Shown: one piece after another, positions 54,718 through 63,424 of the stretch
Numbering within the stretch: the first letter of the stretch is position 1
Layout of the letters: each line of letters begins with the position of its first letter
Assembly (NCBI GenBank): GCA_030123625.1
Contig: CP126121.1
Span: 3,574,179-3,638,178 of the forward strand
From: Nitrospira sp.
Lineage (GTDB): Bacteria > Nitrospirota > Nitrospiria > Nitrospirales > Nitrospiraceae
Length of the DNA: 64,000 nt
Direction of reading: 5' to 3'
Made by a program: the position numbers and the translations under genes
Notes under the pieces: model-generated
The model's database searches: none
Seen by the model: the letters and a program-made list of their open reading frames with translations, nothing else
What the model was told of the DNA's origin: nothing

Positions 54718-55324
54718 ACGTCTCCACTCCTCACGTAGCATTTTAATGTTTGTTAATAAAAATAACGAGCTTGAAAAACATGGCTCTTGAAATCTCGAGA
54801 CACCAGTGTGTTGACATTTCCTTCGCTGCTAGGCGTCGTCACACCGTGATACTCATCGCCTGCGCCTGCCTGAGATACGGGGATAGCAAGAGAGCAAAAT
54901 AGGTGCCGAACATGAAATCGTCTCCTATTCGGAAATTCCTGTGGAGTTCTGAGACTTTACTAGTACGGAGGGCTCAGCCGTTGTTCTGGTTTGTATCAAA
55001 TGTGTACGTGCCATCCTACAGTGGTTCCACCGCGTTCCTTTGATTGCCTCGCTCCGCTCAGCAATACCTCGCGGTGACTAATGTGAAGGCAGACTCTCAC
55101 TTAGTACACCCGTCCGACCTTCCGAAGCCCTCTCCTCGGTTATTTTGCATTGCCTTATACGCCACGATCCCACGCCGTCCATACTCTGATAATTCCCCTT
55201 ATATCCGAATTCATATCTGCTGACACCCGTTTCCCCAACCTCACAGAGAAAGGAGGAACCCTGATACTGATCCATTAGCGTATTTCGGGTCGAAACCTGT
55301 CCAAATACTGCGGGGAAGCTCCTT
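54718..55324. other. Long intergenic region
   Basis: About 600 bases between divergently oriented genes. A reverse frame at 55078-55275 (65 aa) has no recognised features and I do not call it. AAAGGAGGAACC at about 55249 looks like a strong ribosome site but no start codon follows at good distance. Probably contains promoters in both directions and remnants of lost genes. Confidence 0.45.
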
Positions 55325-55939
55325 ATGGTGCTGTATGCGCGGTTGCTTTTTGGTTTGATTGTGCTCGTTGCTGTGTTCCTGCTGATGTTTGAAGAGCCGG
55401 TTCGATCTCGCCTCCTTGTCTATCTATGCGAGGTTCATCCGACGCCTCCCGCCGCCTCCGCCGATGCGATTTATGTTTTAGGGGGAGGACAGTCTTCTCT
55501 TGAAAAACGGTTCCCCATTGCCGCTTCGCTGTATAAGGATCAGGTTGCGAGAAGAGTCTTGATACTGAGCAGACCCGGTATCACGGAGTATAGCGTTGAT
55601 CTGGGGAGGAATCTGACGAATGATGAATGGGCATACGGAAAGTTGAGCGAGCTTGGAATTAGTCGCTCAGACATTGAAACGGTTCCAGTTGAGAGGAGTT
55701 TCTTTGGAACCTTGTCGGAAGCAGCGGCTATTTCGAACCTGGTAAAACGAAGAGGGTACAAAACGCTGATACTCGTGACGTCCGACTATCATACACAGAG
55801 AGTGTGGAAGTCTTTCTCGAAGCTCATGGGAAATACCGATGTGACTCTCTATATCTATACCGCTGCGGATCCTGCCACTATCCTGAATCTCACGCGGGAA
55901 CTTGCGAAGTTGCTGGTGTATAGAATATTCCTCTTGTGA
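55325..55939 (+). CDS. YdcF/SanA/ElyC-family membrane protein (DUF218)
   Basis: 204 aa. One N-terminal TM (LLFGLIVLVAVFLLMF), then the DUF218 core: ADAIYVLGGGQSSLEKRFPI, FFGTLSEAAAISNLVKRRGY and LILVTSDYHTQRVWKSF. These periplasm-facing proteins are linked to envelope or lipid-carrier metabolism and are frequent neighbours of EPS loci. Normal family length. A gap of about 195 bases follows before the PqqD gene, so it may not be co-transcribed with the RiPP genes. Confidence 0.88.
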   Translation: MVLYARLLFGLIVLVAVFLLMFEEPVRSRLLVYLCEVHPTPPAASADAIYVLGGGQSSLEKRFPIAASLYKDQVARRVLILSRPGITEYSVDLGRNLTNDEWAYGKLSELGISRSDIETVPVERSFFGTLSEAAAISNLVKRRGYKTLILVTSDYHTQRVWKSFSKLMGNTDVTLYIYTAADPATILNLTRELAKLLVYRIFLL

Positions 55940-56134
55940 CCTCCCGTCTCCCGTGGATGAATCGACCAGGTTACAGACCGGCATCCGGCTTAAGTAGGGT
56001 CGTAATCCCCTGCTTTGAGGTTATACACAAATCCAGAGTTATCCTAGCTTTTGGGGGCAGTTCACCTTACTATTCGGATCGCGCCTTTTGTCGGTTGCGA
56101 TGTCGTGCAACAATATCAGACTAAGGACAGGGCT

Positions 56135-56482
56135 ATGTCGGATTCGCTGGAGAGGACACCATTCATGATCGATTTAAATGATGCCGTCGTCGGCACGATG
56201 CTGGATCGGATTATTCTTCGGCACAGCGACGATGCGCAGGGCGCAAACATGGAGGGAGAGACGGTGCTGTTGGCTCTCAGCACTGGACGCTATTACACGT
56301 TGAATCGGGTGGGTAGCATCATTTGGGAGCACTGCACCGGTCATAACACCGTCAGCGACATTCATGCGAAACTGTGCGAGGGTTTTGATGTCGCGCCCGA
56401 GCGGGCACTGGATGATCTCATCGCCCTGATCAATGAATTAGTCCAGGAGGGGCTCCTTCAACAGGAAGTGAAGCAACCATGA
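56135..56482 (+). CDS. PqqD-family peptide-recognition protein (lasso B1-like)
   Basis: 115 aa from the ATG at 56135 (AAGGACAGG upstream). Winged-helix RiPP recognition element fold: GETVLLALSTGRYYTLNRVG, then IIWEHCTGHNTVSDIHAKLC and a helical C terminus. In lasso systems the B1 protein binds the Y-x2-P-x-L part of the leader and brings it to B2 and C. First gene of a compact set with HprK-like, NTase, B2 and ABC genes; this set is known from paeninodin-like lasso clusters. Confidence 0.9.
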   Translation: MSDSLERTPFMIDLNDAVVGTMLDRIILRHSDDAQGANMEGETVLLALSTGRYYTLNRVGSIIWEHCTGHNTVSDIHAKLCEGFDVAPERALDDLIALINELVQEGLLQQEVKQP

Positions 56483-56535
56483 ACAATCAGAAAGAGGTAT
56501 AACGCAGGCCCTGTCACTCTGTATCAAGCGAACTG

Positions 56536-57597
56536 GTGATAATCAACAATGGGCAGGAAAGTATGTCGATGACCCTGGGGGAGAAGCCTCTATGGACGTA
56601 CCCGTATTCCTTCTACGGTATGCGGATGAAGTATGTGACGGGCTCGCCTGCGTTGGCCGCACCGGTGAACGAGTTGTTGAATCATTTCCGACGAGACACG
56701 ATCGAGGAGTCGGCCGAGCTCACCGTGTGCTTCCAGGATGTACGGGACCGAGGGGAAATTCCGCTGAGGCTCTCTTCATCTGCTCGTCGATTATCTGCCG
56801 GAACGGACGGAGCAGTCGGGGATCGGCGAGAAACCGTGCTGCCCTACGAGGTGATTCAGGACGAAAAGCGTTGGATTGCGGATTTTCGCGATGTCGGAGT
56901 CCTCGTGATGGATGGGTCTCATGGCAGAGCAGACGGCTATCTGATCAAGCCGGAAACTCTGCATCCGAACTTGATCGAGTATTTGTTTCACCTTGCTTCG
57001 ACCGAGCTCTTTCGACACCAGGGGCTTTATACGATCCATGCGGCAGCGCTGGAGAAATATGGCCGCGGGATTCTCATCTCTGGGAACAGCGGTCGCGGTA
57101 AGACGACATCATCTATCTCTCTGCTCCGCTCGGGCTATCGGTATCTGTCGGATGATCACCCGCTGATTCAAGATGCCGGAACACATGTGGACGTGCTACC
57201 CTTTCCCACCAAGATTAACGTGACTCGAGCGACGAGCGAGCTTTTCCCGGAACTCGCGGATGTCCCTGATCACGTTCCTCCTCACGGTTCGCACAAGTGG
57301 TCTTTCCATGCCGAGGATCTGTATCCGACTTCGCTCGGCGAGCGCTGTCGACCCGCCATGGTGCTGTTCCCCCATGTCGCCGATGCCGATCATAGCCGCC
57401 TGGAGCTTCTCTCCAAGAGGCAGGCGTTGGAGCTTCTCCTCCCGCAGGCATTATTGGTGTTTGATCCAGAGGTGGCCCGACGCGAATTTCAGGTATTAGC
57501 GAAACTCGCGCGACAGGTTGACTGTTACCGCCTACATTTCGGCCGTGATATCTTCGACTTGCCGAACCTGCTCACCCCGCTTCTCGAACAAGGATGA
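56536..57597 (+). CDS. HPr-kinase-like protein of the lasso cluster
   Basis: 353 aa from GTG at 56536 (ATG at 56563 possible). The P-loop GRGILISGNSGRGKTTSSIS near 178 and YLSDDHPLIQD follow the HprK/P fold (Walker A, capping Asp). The N-terminal ~170 residues are divergent. In paeninodin-type clusters the related kinase phosphorylates a C-terminal Ser of the precursor. The candidate precursor here ends in Cys-Asn, without a terminal Ser, so another target or residue is needed. ATGA overlap with the NTase gene. Confidence 0.85.
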   Translation: MIINNGQESMSMTLGEKPLWTYPYSFYGMRMKYVTGSPALAAPVNELLNHFRRDTIEESAELTVCFQDVRDRGEIPLRLSSSARRLSAGTDGAVGDRRETVLPYEVIQDEKRWIADFRDVGVLVMDGSHGRADGYLIKPETLHPNLIEYLFHLASTELFRHQGLYTIHAAALEKYGRGILISGNSGRGKTTSSISLLRSGYRYLSDDHPLIQDAGTHVDVLPFPTKINVTRATSELFPELADVPDHVPPHGSHKWSFHAEDLYPTSLGERCRPAMVLFPHVADADHSRLELLSKRQALELLLPQALLVFDPEVARREFQVLAKLARQVDCYRLHFGRDIFDLPNLLTPLLEQG

Positions 57598-58817
57598 TGC
57601 AGACCAGACAGTTCTCATTACGACCTGAATCGGAGTTCTTGGTGTGGTGTGCCCGTACGGTTGTGGCGAGCGAGCTCGAGGAACGTATTAGGCGGCGAGC
57701 CCAGGGGCCGCTCGACTGGGCGGTCGTTCTCGACCTGGCTCGGTACCATGGCGTGGGATCTCTGTTGCATCGGAGTCTGTCTGCATGTTGTTCCGATCTC
57801 GTACCCGTAGAATTCTTGACTCAATTACGCCGGAGGACGCAAGCCGTCGCCTTGCTCAACCGGTTGCTCGCTCAGGAAGTCATCGTCTTGTGTGAGGCGA
57901 TGGCCGCTCGTGGAGTGCCGGTCATCCCTATCAAAGGAGCGACCTTGGCGGCCTCGATTTATGGCGACTTGGCGCTTCGCGACTTCAACGATATGGATCT
58001 GCTTGTTCCCGAACGTGCCATTGCCGACGCGCAGGCTGTGTTGCTGGCGTCGGGCTATGAGCGGAAAGACTGCTCCTCTGCTCCAGAAGGGACGGACCAG
58101 GAGGACGGGCCGTACCATGTGTTTATCAAGAGGCGGATGCTCTTTCGAGTCGATCTCCAGTGGACGATCGCACAGCAAAATTTCATGTTTCAGTTGGATC
58201 GTCCCGAATTCTGGAAACATCGTGTGCCTCTTGTCGTAGCGAACACGACCGTCCAGGGGTTGGCACCGGAAGATTTGTTGATCGTCTTATGTGTCCATGG
58301 TTCGAAGCATGTGTGGGAAGAGCTCAAATGGGTGTGCGATGTTGCTGAATTGCTTCGCTCACACCGGCATCTGGACTGGGAGCGGATCTACTCGAATGCA
58401 TCGGCGTGGCGCTGCCGGCGCTTGGTGTCTATGGGATTGTCGCTCGCGCATCGGCTGTTGGATGCCCCCTTACCCGGTGCGGTTCTCGCGCGGTTCTCCG
58501 CTGATTCAGAGGTGCAGCTCTTATCCCTCCGTATGCCGCCCACGCTGCTGGCAGATCGTCATGCCGGAGCACATCAGTCAGAAGCGGTTATGTTTTATTT
58601 CTCCTTAAAAGATTCGTGGTGGGAGCGTTGGAAGTTTGGTCTGATGCTCTGTCGTGATCAAAATCCTCTGGTCATGGCCCCTCCCTCCTGGTTTCGCTGG
58701 CGAGCCGCACTTCCACGTCTCTCTCGGTTCGTTCTCCTTCTTCACCGCACCATGAGGACTTTGCTGCCCCCTACGATTCGAGGCGCCATCAATCGTTGGG
58801 TCGAGCACGGTGGTTAG
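57594..58817 (+). CDS. Nucleotidyltransferase-like protein of the lasso cluster
   Basis: 407 aa. Nucleotidyltransferase core with VIPIKGATLAASIYGDLALR, DFNDMDLLVP (metal DxD) and a helical C-terminal half (HLDWERIYSNASAWRCRRLV). Matches the NTP_transf_5-type proteins paired with HprK-like kinases in lasso clusters; proposed to extend phosphate or transfer NMP onto the peptide. No membrane segment. Overlaps the kinase by four bases, so expression is coupled. Confidence 0.87.
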   Translation: MMQTRQFSLRPESEFLVWCARTVVASELEERIRRRAQGPLDWAVVLDLARYHGVGSLLHRSLSACCSDLVPVEFLTQLRRRTQAVALLNRLLAQEVIVLCEAMAARGVPVIPIKGATLAASIYGDLALRDFNDMDLLVPERAIADAQAVLLASGYERKDCSSAPEGTDQEDGPYHVFIKRRMLFRVDLQWTIAQQNFMFQLDRPEFWKHRVPLVVANTTVQGLAPEDLLIVLCVHGSKHVWEELKWVCDVAELLRSHRHLDWERIYSNASAWRCRRLVSMGLSLAHRLLDAPLPGAVLARFSADSEVQLLSLRMPPTLLADRHAGAHQSEAVMFYFSLKDSWWERWKFGLMLCRDQNPLVMAPPSWFRWRAALPRLSRFVLLLHRTMRTLLPPTIRGAINRWVEHGG

Positions 58818-58835
58818 TATTTTGTAGTCGGCACC

Positions 58836-59321
58836 TTGGAAGCCACTGTGATCCGGATCGTGAAAAAGTATCGGACCCTGCTGGGCGTAGGCCTGGTGGT
58901 GTTGTGGGTTCGCCTCTTGTTGCGAAGCAAGAGTTTGCCGCTGGTACTGGATCGAGTCACTCCCCAATCGATGTCAACGTGTCCTGACGACGCGGTGATG
59001 GAGGATGTGGCCTACTACGTGGATCGCTGGCTTGAACTGTTTCCCTATAACAGGAAAGGGAATTGCTTCCCACGGTCGGTGGCTCTCTATTGGTTCGCCA
59101 GGCGATTGGGGTATCCGGTGCGGTTTCAATGCGGCGTGAGGAAAGACGCGTCACATCTTGATGGCCATGCGTGGCTCACATTGGATCACCTGCCTTTTCA
59201 CGAGACAGGCCGACATTGGCAATGTTACACGGTCACGTTTTCGTATCCTCCGGATACTGGAGCCGGCGAGAGTCGAGATCCTGCCGTTGGATGTCAGCAT
59301 AGCAGGACGATGGTGTTCTGA
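58836..59321 (+). CDS. Lasso peptide B2-type transglutaminase-like protease
   Basis: 161 aa from TTG at 58836, with GTG at 58848 as an alternative. N-terminal hydrophobic segment (LLGVGLVVLWVRLLL), then the B2 catalytic domain: RKGNCFPRSVALYWFARRLG (Cys near 77), FQCGVRKDASHLDGHAWLTL (His near 110) and a following Asp. B2 removes the leader peptide after B1 delivery. Length suits the short stand-alone B2. It is placed directly between NTase and exporter, as in known lasso sets. Confidence 0.9.
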   Translation: MEATVIRIVKKYRTLLGVGLVVLWVRLLLRSKSLPLVLDRVTPQSMSTCPDDAVMEDVAYYVDRWLELFPYNRKGNCFPRSVALYWFARRLGYPVRFQCGVRKDASHLDGHAWLTLDHLPFHETGRHWQCYTVTFSYPPDTGAGESRDPAVGCQHSRTMVF

Positions 59322-59337
59322 TGAAATATCTACTTTG

Positions 59338-61155
59338 ATGTCCAGGCATATCATTCTGAATCGCATTCGACCCTTCCTCTGGACGATTCGCCATGCCCTT
59401 TCGTTCGTATGGCAGAGCAGCCCGAGCCTCGCCGTCTGCAGTATCGCCGTACGGGTCATCCAAGGTCTTCTCCCGTTGGCGGTGCTGTACCTGACGAAGT
59501 TGTTGATCGATGCCGTGACCGAAGAGCTTAAGCTTCCGTCTGACGACGCCTCGTTGAGCCGGATGACGACGATTCTTGTGGGATTGGCGGGTGTCGCGGC
59601 GATCAATGCCATGCTCGCCGGTGTGGCCTCTCTGATTTCGAGAATTCATGCTCAAGTCGTCACCGATCATATGCATGCGCTCCTTCAGGCAAAGTCCATC
59701 GAGGTCGATCTGGAGTACTATGAGGATGCGCGCTATTACGACACGCTCCATCGCGCACAGCAAGAAGCGCCCTATCAACCGACGGCGATTCTCAACGCCT
59801 TGCTTCAACTTGGCCAAGATGCCATTTCATTGCTTGCTATGGCGGCCATACTGTGGTGGCTGCATTGGGCGGTGATTCCGGTCTTGCTGCTGACGGCCAT
59901 TCCGTACTTCTTCGTTCGACTGCAGCAAGCCAACCGGTTGTTTGCCTGGGAGCGCGAACGGACGCCGCTTGAACGGAAGGCCTGGTACGTCAATATGCTG
60001 CTGACGCAAGCCACCGCAGCGAAAGAAATTCGACTGTTCGATCTCGGTCCTCGACTGCGGCAATGGTTCCAAAGTGCCCGATCGGTGCTGCGTCGAGAAC
60101 GGATTGCGTTGGAGCGTCGGTGGGCCCTTGCGGGCCTTGCCGCGCAGCTCATCGGGGTGGTCGGTGTATTCGGAGTTTACAGCTTTGTGGCGTTCCGAAC
60201 ATTCCAGGGACTGCTCACGGTGGGTGACCTCGTCATGTTTTTTCAGACGGTACAGCGGGCCTCAGGATTCCTGGAGAATTTGGGATGGAGTGTGGCGAAA
60301 CTGTATGAGAGTAATCTGTTTCTGACCACGTTGGGCGAGTTCTTGAGTATTCAGTCTCGTTTGCCGAGGTCGGCCCAGCCGAAGAGATTTCCTCACCCAA
60401 TCATGCAGGGGGTTACGTTCGATCATGTGTCATTCCACTATCCACATGAAGAGCGTATGGCAATTCGAGACTTCACCTTTACGATCCAACCAGGCGAACA
60501 TATCGCCTTCGTCGGAGCGAATGGGGCGGGAAAGACGACGCTGGTGAAGCTCCTGTGCAGACTCTACGACCCCTCAAGCGGCCGCATTACGATCGATGGT
60601 GAAGATCTTCGAGACTATCCGATTGCCGATGTCCGTGGCGCGGTCAGTGGAGTGTTCCAAGACTTCGTGAAGTTTCAGTGCTCGGTAAAAGACAATATTG
60701 CTTTGGGCGCTAAATCTCCGGATGTCGATCTTCCCGACGTCACTCGGGCGGCCAAACAGGCTGGTGTTCATGAGACCATCGAGCGATTACCAAAAGGGTA
60801 CGAGTCGGTGCTCGGCACGTTGTTCGAGGGCGGACATGAACTCAGCATTGGAGAGTGGCAAAAGGTGGCGCTCGCACGGGCCTTTCTCCGTGACTCTCAA
60901 ATTCTGATTCTTGATGAGCCGACCAGTGCGATGGATGCCAAGGCTGAGGCTGAACTGTTTGGCCGGTTTCATGAGTTGGCAAAAGGTCGCATAGCGATTT
61001 TGATCAGTCATCGCCTGTCCACTGTGAAAATGGTTGATCGAATTTATGTGCTTGACGAAGGTCGGATTGTTGAAAGTGGCTCGCATGACGAGCTGATGCG
61101 TTGCCATGGTCTCTATGCCGAACTGTTCGGTATTCAATCACAGTACTACAAATAG
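59338..61155 (+). CDS. ABC exporter (permease-ATPase) of the lasso-like cluster
   Basis: 605 aa from the ATG at 59338; the frame continues upstream inside B2. Six TM helices (for example SPSLAVCSIAVRVIQGLLPL, LLAMAAILWWLHWAVIPVLL) then an ATPase with Walker A AFVGANGAGKTTLVKLLC, Q-loop VFQDFVKFQ, signature HELSIGEWQKVALARAFL (LSIGEWQ instead of LSGGQ) and Walker B ILILDEPTSAMD. Such half-exporters (lasso D proteins) secrete the mature peptide and give self-immunity. No peptidase C39 domain, as expected since B2 cuts the leader. Confidence 0.92.
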   Translation: MSRHIILNRIRPFLWTIRHALSFVWQSSPSLAVCSIAVRVIQGLLPLAVLYLTKLLIDAVTEELKLPSDDASLSRMTTILVGLAGVAAINAMLAGVASLISRIHAQVVTDHMHALLQAKSIEVDLEYYEDARYYDTLHRAQQEAPYQPTAILNALLQLGQDAISLLAMAAILWWLHWAVIPVLLLTAIPYFFVRLQQANRLFAWERERTPLERKAWYVNMLLTQATAAKEIRLFDLGPRLRQWFQSARSVLRRERIALERRWALAGLAAQLIGVVGVFGVYSFVAFRTFQGLLTVGDLVMFFQTVQRASGFLENLGWSVAKLYESNLFLTTLGEFLSIQSRLPRSAQPKRFPHPIMQGVTFDHVSFHYPHEERMAIRDFTFTIQPGEHIAFVGANGAGKTTLVKLLCRLYDPSSGRITIDGEDLRDYPIADVRGAVSGVFQDFVKFQCSVKDNIALGAKSPDVDLPDVTRAAKQAGVHETIERLPKGYESVLGTLFEGGHELSIGEWQKVALARAFLRDSQILILDEPTSAMDAKAEAELFGRFHELAKGRIAILISHRLSTVKMVDRIYVLDEGRIVESGSHDELMRCHGLYAELFGIQSQYYK

Positions 61156-61468
61156 CAACGAGTGCTTTTGTATCCTAAGAGTCTCGCTATCGCTGGTTCA
61201 TGATCAGTTGCATTGATGATTTGTTGCGTGGTTTAATTCTGACCATTACATGTTTAGAGAAGGGCAGTTCATGTGCTGTTTCCGCGCATTAGGCTCATAG
61301 GCTCAAGTGAGGTTGAAGCAAGGTTTTGAGACCCCCCTTTAGAGGTAAAGTAATACCACGATAGAATACGCTATGTTGCAAACCGTAGACGAGTAAAAAA
61401 TCTTCAGTCAGGGACGCATGAAGATGAAATCGTATCTCAACCAAGACACCACCAGGGGAGGTGAGAGA
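61156..61468. other. Leader/promoter region of the candidate precursor
   Basis: 313 bases without a larger ORF. TTGAGA at about 61325 and TAATAC about 19 bases downstream could form a weak promoter. GGGGAGGTGAG at the right end is a good ribosome site for the 52-aa ORF. Confidence 0.4.
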
Positions 61469-61627
61469 ATGAAGACCACGAAAGAAGTGTATGTCCGACC
61501 AATCCTTACGAAACATGATCTATTGCGTGACATCACCGCGGCCTATTCCGGCGGCGGTAGCGTAAGAGACCGCATTATTGAGGGTATTGTCTGCCGGGTC
61601 TTTCCTCGCCTCCCGCGCTGCAACTAA
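61469..61627 (+). CDS. Candidate lasso-like RiPP precursor peptide
   Basis: 52 aa from the ATG at 61469 with AGGGGAGGTGAG before it. Leader residues Y8, P11, L13 and T23 fit the lasso leader rule Y-x2-P-x-L-x9-T exactly (the usual Gly at position 17 is Asp). If T23 is at -2 the core would start at Ala25 (AYSGGGSVRD), putting the acceptor Asp at position 10, one beyond the known 7-9 ring. Cutting one residue later gives Tyr1-Asp9. The tail carries Cys42 and Cys51 and is basic (CRVFPRLPRCN), allowing a disulfide. It follows the exporter, with B1, B2, kinase and NTase upstream. Could also be a related non-lasso RiPP. Confidence 0.7.
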   Translation: MKTTKEVYVRPILTKHDLLRDITAAYSGGGSVRDRIIEGIVCRVFPRLPRCN

Positions 61628-61638
61628 AATTGCCTAGC

Positions 61639-61669
61639 CGCTGGTCAGTCCAGCATGGATTGACCAGCG
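61639..61669 (+). other. 14-bp stem-loop after the precursor gene
   Basis: CGCTGGTCAGTCCA (61639-61652) pairs with TGGATTGACCAGCG with one G-U pair and the short loop GC-A. No T-run follows. It may stabilise the precursor mRNA or act as a weak terminator, as high-expression RiPP precursor genes often have. Confidence 0.55.
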
Positions 61670-61957
61670 CATGCCGCTGGATTTTGCCAGGTTCCGCAGT
61701 TGACTACTGTCTTTCTATCATTCAAGCATAATAGGCACTGATTCCATTAAAGCCGTTGGTGACCCACGTCTAGCGAAGGGACGACGTTGATTGAATTTCT
61801 CCTGAAGCTCGCGGTATCAGATTTTAGACTACCGAGGCGTACATCCGATTCTCAATCAGCGTCTGCGAGCTCTTGGATGCTTGGTTAGCTGGGCTTGGAT
61901 CTGGAGGATTCGCGGAAAGACGTACAATACCTTGTCCATAAAGGAAACGGAGAAGAA

Positions 61958-61992
61958 GGGCCATCCCCGGTAGGGGATGGCCCTTTGTTTTG
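61958..61992 (+). terminator. Rho-independent terminator
   Basis: GGGCCATCCCC pairs perfectly with GGGGATGGCCC around the loop GGTA, followed by TTTGTTTTG. It ends + strand transcription before the convergent - strand genes. The stretch from the stem-loop at 61639 to here (about 290 bases) contains no recognisable gene. Confidence 0.85.
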
Positions 61993-62013
61993 TGGCTAAT
62001 GCAACTTAGTGGG

Positions 62014-62724
62014 TCAGTGGATGGCCTTGCTGACTTCGTTGGATTGGCTGCTCTCGCCTGCGCTGTTGTACGCCGTGACGGCGAAATAGTACATCCTGCC
62101 GACGGTCAAACTGTTCACGGTCGATGTTGTGGCCTTGCCGACATTAATGGTTCGGGTATAGCGGCGAGGTGCTTCCCCCACGTATATTTTATAGCCACAG
62201 ACGGTGCCGGTGACCGCGTTCCACCTGAGAGTGGCGGTAGATGCTGCGGGTGGCGGGGATGAGGAGGGCGACGAGGTAGCGGGCGAGACAATCAACGTCA
62301 CAGGGATACTTTGGGTGAACCAGGTACCCTCCTTGACTGTGATGGTGGCTCTGTATGTCCCCGCTGCACGTCCGCTGGTATTGACGGCGACCGTGAGAGT
62401 CGCACGTGTGGTCTCAGATTGGCTGGCGGGTGACACTGTGAGCCAAGTCGCATTGTCTGAGGCCGTGAGCGTAGCCTTGTACGTAGGGGTTTTTGTGAAG
62501 GTTAGTGTCTGCTTCGGTGGGTTTGTCGCACCCTGCACAGCATGGTAGGTCAGTGAGCTCGGACGAACAGTGTGGGACGCCAAGCCCTCTGAAGCGAGCC
62601 CCAGGCAAAGGAATGCCGTGATTCCGATCACCTGCCGGAACCAGGGTGTGGCCGAAGTCGTACGATGAGACCGAGTCGTTTGGTTAGTGTGTGCCATTAT
62701 TAAGGATTGTTGCATCAGTGTCAT
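62014..62724 (-). CDS. Secreted BACON-like plus FN3 protein
   Basis: 236 aa from the ATG at 62724 (GAAAGG upstream). Signal peptide VIGITAFLCLGLASEGLA. Residues about 55-150 (LTYHAVQGATNPPKQTLTF, ASDNATWLTVSPAS, GTYRATITV) form a BACON-like beta-sandwich. After a Ser/Pro linker, an FN3 domain (LRWNAVTGTVCGYKIYVGEA, YYFAVTAYNSAGESSQSNEV) ends the protein. Probably a cell-surface adhesion or glycan-binding protein. It is convergent with the RiPP cluster. Confidence 0.85.
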   Translation of the reverse strand: MTLMQQSLIMAHTNQTTRSHRTTSATPWFRQVIGITAFLCLGLASEGLASHTVRPSSLTYHAVQGATNPPKQTLTFTKTPTYKATLTASDNATWLTVSPASQSETTRATLTVAVNTSGRAAGTYRATITVKEGTWFTQSIPVTLIVSPATSSPSSSPPPAASTATLRWNAVTGTVCGYKIYVGEAPRRYTRTINVGKATTSTVNSLTVGRMYYFAVTAYNSAGESSQSNEVSKAIH

Positions 62725-62833
62725 GGCCTTTCTTCGAGGTGTGAAAAAAATCAGTTTCTCGCATGGTTAATTCTCTTGTTGCTGGAGAAGGGGGCCTGGA
62801 TCAGGCAGTCCCCCTCGTGCAAGAGGTGTACGT

Positions 62834-63424
62834 TTAAGATTGAGCTGAAGGCGTCATCACCGTGATCTCATTTGAGCAGAGACTCTCCGACTCGTTGAAC
62901 GCACGAATAGCGAAAGAATATCGGGTGTTGGGTTCCAGCCCGGTAATCGTTGCGGCTGGAGCCTCGACGGTCTGGCTTTCGCCGGACGAACATGAGCTTT
63001 GTTCTTCTGAATCGAACTCACCTGAAGCGAGCTCTTCTGAAGCAGGCTCTTCCGAACTTGACTCTGCTGAGCTTGGTTCCGCTGCTGGTTGCTTTCGATA
63101 ATAAATGTCGTAACCAGCCACGCTCATACCTGGAGGGTGAACCCAGGTCACATGCGCGATTACTCCCGCTGGAGTCGGGGTCATGGTAATCGTGGGGTCT
63201 TCTTCTCCGTCGGCATCTGTCGCCCCTGAATGGTGTGCTTGATCCGAATCCGAACCCGCCGAAGCATCCGCCGGCGTAGAAAGGCTCGAAATTACCGGTC
63301 CCCCCGCTCCATCGTTTGAGCAACCAGCCAGTGGCATAAGCAAGGGAATGACAAATAGAAGATGAGACATCGAAAAGCCCGATTTCCCAAAAGGAATGCC
63401 GGTCGAAGTCCTAACCGGAGACAT
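62834..63424 (-). CDS. FN3 lipoprotein with Ser/Glu-rich insert
   Basis: 196 aa with AAAGGAG upstream of the ATG at 63424. Lipoprotein signal LLFVIPLLMPLAGC. The FN3 domain (VTWVHPPGMSVAGYDIYYRK, TGLEPNTRYSFAIRAFNESE) is interrupted between strands by about 35 residues made mostly of Ser and Glu. Cys residues near the insert may form a disulfide. It resembles the FN3 half of its neighbour at 62014 and may be co-expressed. Surface location is inferred; function unknown. Confidence 0.8.
   Translation of the reverse strand: MSPVRTSTGIPFGKSGFSMSHLLFVIPLLMPLAGCSNDGAGGPVISSLSTPADASAGSDSDQAHHSGATDADGEEDPTITMTPTPAGVIAHVTWVHPPGMSVAGYDIYYRKQPAAEPSSAESSSEEPASEELASGEFDSEEQSSCSSGESQTVEAPAATITGLEPNTRYSFAIRAFNESESLCSNEITVMTPSAQS

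Noticed and set aside
55078..55275. 65-aa reverse-strand ORF in the long gap
   Set aside because: No domain, signal peptide or conserved feature; kept as intergenic.
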